DNA from: Ciona intestinalis
Lineage: Eukaryota > Chordata > Ascidiacea > Phlebobranchia > Cionidae
DNA: 64,000 bases
Direction: 5' to 3'
NCBI RefSeq assembly: GCF_000224145.3
Contig: NC_020170.2
Coordinates: 2,599,589 to 2,663,588, forward strand
The position numbers and the translations under genes are program-made. Below the pieces are notes generated by a model, which saw only the letters and a program-made list of their open reading frames with translations, ran no database searches and was not told the DNA's origin. Within the stretch, counting starts at the first letter, position 1. The number at the start of each line of letters is the position of its first letter. Positions 13,501 to 25,500 of this stretch are shown in pieces.

Positions 13501-16500
13501 CTCCTACATGCTCACGTAAGTTGCAAGTAATTTACTTTGCCTCTCTGAACAAAGTCCTTCTGACTAATTAACTTGTGTTTTTCAGAACAGACAGTGTATT
13601 AGTTTTTTACACACTTTTTACATTTCTGACTTTTATACACAATTTATTATAATATTCGCTCCATGACACCCATAGCTACAACAATTGTATGTTTCAATTT
13701 CCTAACCCTTTTTCTACAGGTGCTGTTTGCAGTACCACCCCATCCAAGCCAATCAATGGACAAATAACATGCTCTGGGAAAAGCACAGTCAAGTGCTTGT
13801 TCAGTTGTAACCAAGGATTCCGTCTCATCGGGCAAAATGAGACGCATTGTTTGAGTAATACAGAGACATGGAGCACGACTGAAGCCCCACTATGCCAAAG
13901 TAAGTACTATTAATCATGCTTTCTTTTATTTCCTGATTAATTTTGAAGAAAATCCACCTTTTTGCAGTGTGAGCAGTTCATTTTTTATTTTCCAATGATG
14001 TTAAAAATATAGTTATTCAACTATATCATTTGCGAAATTAAAAACAACAACATTTTTCTGTGCACAATTTATTGGCTCTGTTTGAACATTTTGATTCTGT
14101 TGTTTCAGACCATTTTTTGTATTTAATTTCTTAAAATAGTTACTACACAGATCATTTGTAAGGTTATAAGCCAAACCAGGCCCAAAACCCACGTTTCCTG
14201 GCGTACCTCAATGTAGGACCTCACTGACACAGGCTAGAACGTCATATATTTTTTTGCGCAGGAATCCAGTGCTTAGAAGTTGCCCAAAGGCGATCCCATG
14301 GTTCAGTGAAATGCACAGATGGTCGAATGTTTGGTTCACAATGTAACTACACATGCAACCGCGGATATTCACTGTCTGGTAATTCACTTACACACTGCAC
14401 TGCTGATGGAACATGGGATAAAAGGCCTCCTGTCTGTCAACGTAAGTTCATTCAAAAAAAAAATTGCAAAAATAAAAATTTCGTATTTTTTAGAATGTCA
14501 TTAGAAGGTTTACATAAGTTTGTTTACTCAAAAAACGCATTTAATTCGAAAAAAAATCAGTAAATTTGTTTATACCTACTATTTTCCTGGTCCTTTGGCT
14601 TGCATTGGAATAGGATCTAACTCTTATGAACTCATGTCTCAAAATATTGTCTCAAAATAGGCTTATTTAATAAATTCCAGCAACCATATTATAGCAATAT
14701 ATGCTGTTGCTGCCAAGTGTATTTTTTTAATTTAATAAAGCTCTTAGAACAATTTATCATTTTGCTGACCTACGTTTCAACGTCCTATCCTTTTCGAAAT
14801 CACCAGGATAACTTTATTTATATTATCCACTTTTTCGCAGGTGTGTTTTGTCCCAACTTAACTGGACTTAATTATGGTGAAACACAATGCACTGATGGTT
14901 CTTACTATGGAAGTAGATGTAGGTTCTCATGTAGTCAGGGATATGAACTTATTGGAGAAGTAGAAACTAACTGTAACCTCAACCGAACATGGAGTAAACA
15001 GTCACCTTACTGTGAACGTGAGTTGTATTTGTTTTATATTTGATATCTCAATGCTTGTGGCCAGTGGCGCAGCCAGAAAAAAAATAAGGGGGGGGGGGGG
15101 GGGGGGGTTAATCCAAAAATTATAATTTTTTTTTGGGTTGAATATTTTTTTTTGGGTTAAAAGGAGGGGGGGTCCAGAACCCCTAAAACTTNNNNNNNNN
15201 NNNNNNNNNNNNNNNNNNNNNNNNNNNNNNNNNNNNNNNNNAACGTGAGTTGTATTTGTTTTATATTTTATATCTCAATGCTTGTGGCCAGTGGCGCAGC
15301 CAGAAAAAAAAATAAGGGTTTAATCAAAAAATTTTAAATTTTAATTTTATTTTTTTTAATTATTTTTTTTTGGTTTAAAAGGAGGGGGTCGCGACCCCCT
15401 AAACCTCCTCCCCCTTGCTGCGCCACTGCTTGTTGCATATATGAGCACTATACTTACTGTAGCTGCTCAAATTTGCTCAAAAATTATTTGCTTAAATTTT
15501 GCTTAAATAGTATTTGCTTAAATTTTTGATCGTTAGACAGTTGTTTCCTATGGTAGTAATTCAAAGGTATTATTATTGTATTTGTTATTTGTATTTGTTA
15601 TTATTATTGGAGACCTGCTATGCATAGGTGCCTATTTTTTGGAAAACCAGGGTGGTCTTAAGGGCGCGATCAAGTTATTACCTTTATTGGTGTTTTACCA
15701 ATTAACCTGCTACCATGTCATTATGTAGAGCGATTAATCACATAGGTATCATACATGATCCAAGGGTATGCATGCCTACCCATGTTAAGGGCTTATACTG
15801 CCATGGTTTTGTTTAAAATGCATGATTTGTAATTGAATATGTGGTTGAAATCACAAAATGGCTTGTGGCATATGCTCATTGGGCAGGGTGTTTATCGCTA
15901 GTGGAAATTGCTCGGACCCACTGGTCTCTAATTAGGAACAAAAAGAGTGTCATCCACAAAAGAAAAACAAAATCTTTTTAGTATTTTTATTACTTCAAAA
16001 TAAACACAAAATAACACAGACACCAATTTCAAACTGCCATCCACTACACACACCCCACAAACAAGAGATGTTTTAAACTTGTAGGACCTTTATTTCTGTT
16101 GTCTCAAGTTTCTATTTCAAGGTCCGGTGTGCTAGCAGAACCTGGGGGGTGTGTATCATTGTTGGTACATGCCCTTCAAGTGCAGAGTGCAATGTACTGC
16201 TTCTGCAGAAGTAAAACTATGAACACATACGAGATAGCCAATGACATCCGACTTACCCCGCTAGCCACAATTGGACCTTCATTTTTTAGGCTAACTATCT
16301 CTTATTACTGTCTGGTAATTTTAAACCTAAGACACTAGTATTTTCTTAAAAACTTTAAACGGTAAATTAATAAAAAAATTAAATCAGAAATTTTAACATA
16401 TAATATTTAAAATGTAACAAGTGTTAAGGGTAGTTTTGCTTATGTATTTGTTAATATATTGGTGAAAACCCTCATTAAAAAAACATTGCTCTAATCATTA

Positions 16501-19500
16501 GTTACAAAAACCCCACAAATCGTAGAAACATTCTCTCCGACACATATATATTTCTTGCTTGGTGAATCATTAACTGGAGGTCCGGGAAGTTAGCAGAGCC
16601 TCAAGGGGCGATGTCGCAACTTTCTATCAATGCGAATATATGCCACCATGTTGTACCTTTAGAAACGTGCCCCTTCCTGCTACAAGTGAAAAACGCGAGA
16701 TGAGAAAATGCTGAAACACAACTCAAAGATGCTTAACCTATGAACAAACTAACCTTACAAATACAAATCTACTCAAAAGTTGAAAATCGATGACAAATGT
16801 TGAAGCTCTATCCCTATCTATGTGAACACTAACTTGAAAGCTGATGAAATGAACAATGATGATACCACAGTACTACTGTGCGCCATTCCCCTGTTAGCCC
16901 CAATTCGACCTCCGCCTTTTATTGTCTTACACTAATAAATTTTATTGGAATTCTCTTAAAATTTCAGTTACCTATTAAAAAGAATTAGGGTCTTTTAAAT
17001 TAGCTAAACCATAAAAACATTTGTAGTTAGGCTTTAACTAAATATTAATTACAATGGTAAAATGATTTTACTCGTAACGATGATTTTGATTATACCTTTC
17101 TGATACCACAGTTGTACTGTGGGCCATTTCCTTCTTTAAGAGTTGAAGCATTAAGCCACACATTAGGCATACTTCGGCTCCAAATTTGATTACACAATCT
17201 TCAGCAATGTTAATTGTTACGCTCACAGTGAAAGTCACATTAACTAATAATGACTACCAAAAAAGTTTCATTTATTCTGGTTTTATGTTAAGATCAGGCC
17301 AGTTAGGTAATTTTTAACTAAAACGCATATGAGAATTTCTTATAAACTATAATGACCTTGATTAAAACCTAAAATCAAATACATTCTATAACATTCATGA
17401 GTAATGCAGCAATAAAAACTTTATCAGACTTGTCAAGCAGCAACAGCTTATGTATTTATAAGTTATGATACTGCAAACAATAAATTGGAAAACTATTGTA
17501 TGCCTGGTTCATTAACCCCACAAATAGGAGAACTTTTCTCTTCGACACCTATATATTTCCCGCTTCATTACGCTTGAATGGAGGTCCGCTATGCTATCAG
17601 AACGTTTAGGACTATGTCGCGACAGAACTTACTATGATGGATAGTGGTGCCTATCCTATGAACTTAAAAAAAACCCAAATAGTGGCGATTTCACCTATGG
17701 TGCACCATTCTCTGTTAGCACAAATTAGACCTCCACTTTTACCAATTGTCTTATGTTAATAAACTTTATGGGATTTTTTTTAGCAGGATATTGTTTATAA
17801 AAAGTTGCTGAAGCTTGTGTTTAGCTGGCTACAGAAGCTGTAATAATTAACTAATTTTCAGAAGTATATCTTTCTTGTTATATTTTTAAACAGCAATGAA
17901 AAATAGAAAAAATGGAATAAAATAATAATTAAATATAGTTTCACTGATTTTAGTTATTATAAACTTGTGCTTTGATTTAAATGAAATCTATGTTCTTTAA
18001 TTAAGAATCTATTTCCTTTTTTTATAGTTAGTAGTTACTAATTACATTAAAATTATATAGTTACTCTTTTTTGTTACTAATTACATTAAAAACAATAATA
18101 CTAATTACATTAAACTGAAGCGCCAGGCAACATTTACATATAAAACCTTAAATCCAAATACACTACAAAGCCTACAGAAGAGAAACTTTTCTGCTTGTAC
18201 CTTATATTTCACTCAGTTATTTTATACCAAGTTGCCAGGAGGTCCGGGTGCTTATAAGAACAGTGGGCTACCGTATGGATGCAACATTTCATTACGATCA
18301 CAATAGCCATCCCAACAAATGCTACTCTGAGAAAATCAACCCACCAACATTGCATTGCAAACTGAAATCAAAAGTAGAACTTTGAATAGTAAAACCAAAG
18401 CATCAACCTTCTAATTAGGCCAATTCCACCTCAAAAGTTATATCTCAATCATCAATTTATACTAAAACACTAAAAGTCACAATAAATTGTTATAGATAAC
18501 CTAAAATTAAATCGTAAGATTTAATTCTGACTATATGTTAAGATCCAGGGCCCTTGGCAGTTCGCGAATTGTTAACCTAAAGATCATATGAGACTTTCTT
18601 ATAACTGAACGTCTCAGTGGGTTTCTCATGGGCCATAAACCCCACAAATCCTAGAAACATTTCTTTTAACACTTATAAATAGCTGGCTTGGTTATAGCTG
18701 ACTTGGAGGTCCGGGGTATGACAAAACTGAATATACCAAGTGTAAAATGTGGCTTGCATGTACAATGCTGATGGCACATCTGCATATACAATGCTGATGG
18801 CACCTCTGCATATACAATGCTGATGGCACATAAGGAAAAAAGTACCACATATCCATGGGTGTGGTCAAACTAATACTTCAAAGGTTTATATCTTCAAAGG
18901 TTAAAACTTGAGGAGTGTCATTCAAATATAAACACACAATCTTGCGCATTACACCGTCAACCGCAATTCGACCTCCACTTTTATTCTCTTATACTAAAGC
19001 CTGTATTGAATAATATTAAATAATTTAACTAACCCTTAAAAAAGAATCACAGGTTTTGTAAATTTGCTTATCCATAAGCCGTAGTTAGGCTTTGCCTATA
19101 TTTTCCTAAACTTTCAAATTGTTAAAATAAATTTACCCTTGTAAAAAATGCATTACACACCCCAGATTTATATGGTTATCCTCTAATTTAACACTAGTTT
19201 CAAAGTGTGAGTTCAATGCATATTTTGAGCATGCGCGCCCCACAAATAGGAGAAGTTTCTGCTTAACTGCATACTTAAGTCGCGCATGGTTAAGAACTAA
19301 GTGAAGGTCCGGTGAGATAATTAACCTTCTATCCACCTTCATAATAATATTGGGTACGAGTTTGTTGTATAATGTATGTTACTCACAATTCGACCTTCAT
19401 TTTATACCTGCAAACAATAAAATCAAATTCTTTCGTTATACTGCGTTAATCCGGTATTATATATTTATCGCTTCTATACACTTCAATGGAGGTCCGGGGT

Positions 19501-22500
19501 GCTATCAGACCACTAGGGGCGATGTCACAACCTTCTATCGATGCGATCAAATGCCACCATGTCTTTTACCATTGAACCATGCCCCTTCCTGCTACAAGTG
19601 AATGATCACTAGATGAGAGCAATTCTGAAAACACCACTTGCAAGAGGAAAACAAATAAAAACTGTTGAAGCTTTATCCCTATCTGTGTGAACACTGACTT
19701 GAAGGCTCTTGCGCCATTCAATCCGGGTGCATCGTTCTTCTGTTAGCCCCAATTAGACCTCCACTTTTAACAATTTTCTTACATTAATAAACTTAATGGG
19801 GTTTCTTAACAGCATTGCTGATATTAGTTATTATAAACTTGGGGTATTTTGGTCTAAATGAAAATTTAAATAATTGTTCTCTATTAAGAATCGTTTAGTA
19901 AAATATAAAACTAATACACCACTCTGCCTACATTAAGAATAGTTTAGTAAAAATATAAAACTAATACACCACTCTGCCTACAAACAAGAGAAACTTTTCT
20001 ACCAGTACCTTCTTATATTTCACCAAGTAATTCTATACCAAGTTATCAAGAGGTCTGGGTGCTTATAAGAACAGTAGGCTATCGTATGGATACAACATTA
20101 TGATCGCAATAGCATCCTAACAAATAATACTCTGGGAAAATTTAAAAAGATTTTTTATTTCTCTCGCAACCACAGTTGTAAAGAATTCATAAGTTTTTCA
20201 CTGTGGTCATGAGGCATATGTTTATTTAACTAAGCGTAGTCTTAATATAAACCAAAGTGTCCAAAATTGTCCAATTGAGGATTATAATGCTTGCGAGTCA
20301 AGTAAACTGCCATACATTGGGAACCGGTTAGTAACACAGTAATCTGTAACTTTTGGCTTTGTTTACGTTGCAGTGTAAATATAAACAAAAAGTGTATATA
20401 GTAATAGTCTCCCTACTCCCATGTCTCTTATTAAAAGAAAATAAATCCAAAATAATTTTTACGCCGGGTGAGGATCAAACTTGGGACGTTATAATCTGCT
20501 CCCATGCACCGAAACGGGTTATAATACATTTATAAATGCATTCTACCTACTTTGTGACCGAACCCACATCATTGGCTATTTTTAATTAGTTTATTAACAA
20601 GCCTAGTAAAATGGTTAAATATATATATGCTAATTTTGTTACGTGCTTATTCATTAGAGCTGTGCTCTCTTGTTTTCACCTAAATATCAAAATATATTTA
20701 CCCCACTGTTGGTTTATGTATCTGCCAATAATAAAATTAAAAAATAAAATTAAAACTGTTATATTTTTGCTTTGAATTAAACTTATGAGTGGGTTTCTCA
20801 TGGGCCATAAACCCCACAAATACTAGAAACATTTCTTTCAATACAAATAAATAGCTAGATTGGATAATAAATAATTGGAGGTCCGAGGGATACGGCAGAA
20901 GATAATATTCCAACTTTAACCTGTGTCTTCCAGTATTGTAATACTGTGCAGCACAATTCTCTCCATGTCTACTCAACGGTAAAAGCCGTTAGAGTGTCAA
21001 CAGACTTGCGCATTACTCTGTCGACCGCAATTCGACCTCCACTTTTATTCTCCTTAACTATAAAGCCTTCGTCGAAATATATTATAAAGTTCAACTACCC
21101 TTTAAAACAGAATTACAGGTTTTGTAAATTAGCTGATCCATAAGCCGTAGTTAGGGCTTTGCCTGTATTTTCCTAAATTTTTAAATTGTTAAAATGAATT
21201 TACCCTTGTAATTTTCATAATACCTTAAAGTTATTGTTAACATTTGTCAGTTATTAATTGTTGATTTAGGAATAACAACAAACTGACTATACAGAAATTA
21301 AAATATTAAATGTAAAGGTTAAATTTGACGCTATATATATTAGAATACATTACACACCCCAGATTTATATGATTATCCTCCAATTTAACCCTAGTTTAGA
21401 AATGTTACAGTTCAATGCATATTTTGAGCATAAGCGCCCCACAAATAGGAGAAGTTTCTGCTTAACTGCATACTCAAGTCGCGCATGGTTAAGGTCTCAG
21501 TGAAGGTCCAGTGAGGTAGCAGACCTCTTGTCCTCCTAGCAGCAAATAATAAGTTTAAATGAACAGTGTATTGTATGTAGTACTCCCAGTTACTCACAAT
21601 TCGACCTTCATTTTACATAATCTACATAAATTAAACACCATTCATTATACCATTCACATACACAAGCAAAGTTAAAAATTATCAATCACAAAAAAATGCG
21701 ATGGTCCAAATAATAATAATAATCCATTACAAAAAATATTTATATGTGATATCTCAATCGTATTACGTTTCGGCATTCATTTTCCCATTTTTAATTTTCA
21801 GGCATCACATGTTTTCCACGCTTCAGCAATCCTAGTAATGGACGCGTCAGTTGTTCAGACAACAGCAACTTTGGCTCCAGGTGTAACTTTCACTGTGAGG
21901 GAGGCTTTAGACTCAATGGAGCTTTACACACAACTTGTAATGCTGATGGCTGGTCTGTTGGAGAAGCCCCTACATGTACAAGTGAGTTTGTTCTGTGCTT
22001 ATATATTGTAAAAGTGGTGGGAGAAGATGGGAAACCTTTGCATTCTGTTTTCTCGTCCCGTTCGGCAGTCAACAAAGAACATTCAAAGAATTATAAAACC
22101 GTACGCTCATGACCCCCATAAATAATTGTTAATTGTTTAAAACACGATCAGGATATTTGGATATTGTGTGTCCCGTCTTCCCCCTACCTTACCATATTAA
22201 CTCAAATTGTGATTATGTAATGCTGCAAAAACTGATTACCATGTAGTTAGTGTACGTTAAAGTCACAGCTAATCAAACTTGTCTAAAACGTCATTGGTTT
22301 GATTACGATTTAGGAAACTTGTTTGTTTACTTGTGAAAATTTCTCAACCGATATAAATTTTGGAAATTTTCAACTGATTTGATTTAAAGCTATATATTTT
22401 TTTTTTTATTGCAGTTAACATTTATTGATAAAATATAAAATGGTATAATTTTTTCTTAATGCAGTTTTACAACTTTATTGATTAAGTATGAACCTTTGTA

Positions 22501-25500
22501 TATTCAACTCTACTTTTTATTGCCAATTTTTACCCATGTTCATTCCACAGAAATCACATGTCCGATAGAGGCCAATAGGTTATTGCATGGCACAGAGAGT
22601 TGCGACCGCTCAAACGAATATCTATCGGAGTGTCAATATAACTGTATTGCTGGTTATGAGTTGGTTGGGACACAGTTTCAAAGAACATGCAATATAGATG
22701 GGGAATGGTCAGCTCCAAGACCTATCTGTCAGGGTAAGTTTATTGTATGTTGAACCAGATTGTATTTTTAAACTGGGTACTAGTTAAATTATGCTAAACA
22801 AGTGTTTTAAATCAGGTACTAGTTAAATATTCTAAAATTAATTTGATATACATATAGTAAGAGACATTTGATATATATAGATAATAGATTTACGATGCAC
22901 TAAAATAGTTCACTGTTTGATACTTTTATGGATAAAATTCTTTATCCTGTCAGCTTCTATAAAAGCAGCTTTTTAAAATCCTATTTAAATCTGTACCTTA
23001 ATTTCCTATTATACTGTATTTTAAAGAAGTTGTATTTATCCCAGTACTTCATGCTCTATTTTTCCCACACTTCTTCCAAAAAAACATATAGTAGGGTGGG
23101 AAAAAATGGACACCTTTTCATTCTATTTTCCCATCTCATTTAATAGTAAACAAAGAACATTTATAGAATTATAAAACCGTGTCCTCAGGACTTTTATAGA
23201 CCGTTATTAATTGTTAAAATCATGATCAGGATATTTAGATATTATACACTAAAGATGTCCCATCTTCCCCTATTCTACTATATCTAACTTGTATTATACC
23301 CAATCAAACTAAATTTATACCTTCAGAAATCAAATGCCCAGTTCTGCGTGGAATACCTCATGGTGATGTTGTATGTAAAGGCAGCAGAGGTGTGGGGTCG
23401 GAATGTAGGTACGTGTGTGACCCACAGTATAGGATCCGAGGAAACTCCAGAGTGAGATGCACTGATACTAAGAAATGGGAACCTGATGTTACACCTATTT
23501 GTGGTAAGTGTTTCTTTGCGTAATTTTATGTATGCTAGTTATAATATTAATAATAACTTTTATTTGTCCTCCGATTACGGTAGCGGAGATTTAGAAATAT
23601 TTTAAACGAAAGACAGAATAAATTGACAAAACAACAGTTGTTAAAACACGCTTACAGTTAAAAACATATTTACATTTTGTTGAAAGAAAATAAGCGAGTC
23701 GCTACACCTAGCGGACAAAAAAGCCATTTATTTTAATTAAGTTAAACTTTTAATAGAAACAAAAGTGTGCATAAAGTTTGAGTTAAGTGGGTGGTTTTGG
23801 AAAAACCACAATGCTCTGTAGTGCATATGTTAATGTTATTGCCTATAATTGGTGCATTATCACCAATTTACATGTTGCTATGTGTACCTAGATTATTTAT
23901 ATAGAGTATCATAATTAATTTTTGGTGCATTTCCTGCATACCCATGTTATGTTTAAATATATTATTAATAGTTAAGTTAGGGAACTGTGTTAAACAGATT
24001 TGTTTTGATTGTGTTGCTAAATTGGATATGATTGCTTCTGAATAACTGTATAAATTCATATTCAAACTTCTTTTTATGAGATTTAAATGATATTTTTCAC
24101 AAATTTACCTGTTAATATGTGTACACAGATTATTGCTATAGACTATAGAGCAGGGGTTCCCAAACTTATTTTATTCCGGGCCAATATGTGAAATCATAAT
24201 TATGCGTCGGGCAAGGTTTTCCTTGCTATATTGGCGGTTTGGGAACCCCTGCTATAGAGTATCAGAATTGATTCCAGGTCATGCATGTTAAGCATTTATG
24301 CTTATTAAGTCTAAATTCAGGCAACATATTTTTTGTTTTATTTTGTTGCAAAATTAGTTGTGATTGTCACTGGATAACTGAATGAATTCATATTCAAGAT
24401 TGCCAATTCTGAATCTGTCTGTTTAGATTTGGCCTTTATAGGCAACTGCAAGTATATACAGTTTTGTTGTTATTGGATTTATGTTATATAAGGGTCATTG
24501 TATGTGAAAGGTTTAATCAATATTGAGCTTTGATAAATTAGTTCATTTGAACATACAGAGTGTTGTATATCATTGGCAGTGTAATATAAGACCACAGACT
24601 GCAAGCGGAGAGAAAGAAGATACTTTTGTCTTACATAAAGAAACTTTTGTCATTTGATCAACCCGGTTTGTTCAGGTTTCAAAGGAGTTATTTGAATGAA
24701 CTAATTATAAAGTATGAATAAAAGGGGAAGTCTTTATAGAGTGAAAGACTTTTAACTATTCAGTTTCTTTAGTCAGTTTTCAGCAGAAACTTAATGTAGG
24801 TTTTGTGTCTTCTGGTTAGTTTAACTAATGTGTAGTATTTTATTTTAGGCAAATCTCAACTGATTGTTTAACATAATATAATGTAACAAATTTGTTGCTT
24901 GTTTCAAAAAAAAAAAATTAACCTTAAGTTTTTCAAAAAAGTAAATAGAATGAAAATCTCATTTAACCTTAAGTTGAGTACAACGATACAGGCCAGGAAC
25001 AAATCAGAATTGTTAGGTTTAAATTGCTTGAGTGAGTTTGTATATGTAATGAAAGCAGAAGCAAGTACTTTCAAGGAAATGATTTGTCAAAGTAAAGTTC
25101 CTATATTCTCTTTTGTGTTTTCAAGCAAAGTATATCATGTAAGTTCTTTAAACAGAATCACTTGTAAGTTGTTCCTGTTTTAGAACGTTATAACATAGCT
25201 GATTTAAGCATAGAAAAAAGCAGAACTTCTGAATAATAATTTAAGGTGCTTATAAAACTTGTGAAAAACAGCAGAATGTAGGGCAAAAAGGAACAGTAAA
25301 AGTACTTTTATTTCTTTTCTTTAATAAGAGTAATATAAGAATAAGGTTACACAAGAAGCAGATTCCAGCGCCTGTTTATAAACAAATATGTATGATATTA
25401 AAATGATTTAGTATAAAAAGTGTTGTCCACTTTGTAACATGAAAGATTTTTACCTTATTGAGCACAACTAATATTGGCTTTTGGTCATGTTTGCTCTGTT

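Noticed and set aside
20459..20530. tRNA-like segment on the minus strand (CAAGTTTGATCCTCACCC resembles a T-arm/B box)
   Set aside because: No acceptable A box or cloverleaf partner could be found; probably an old SINE scrap between array units H and I.
16054..21614. Reading the repeated units as MITEs because GGAGGTC and GACCTCC are inverted repeats
   Set aside because: The conserved CCCACAAA/TATA block lies outside the inverted repeats at fixed distance, loops diverge while ends co-vary, units are locally tandem, and no target-site duplications flank them.
24899..25183. 94-codon frame between CCP 14 and the phosphatase half, considered as a terminal exon for a separate CCP gene
   Set aside because: No acceptor in the right phase, no transmembrane or GPI signal, Lys/Phe-rich as expected of AT-rich noncoding DNA.
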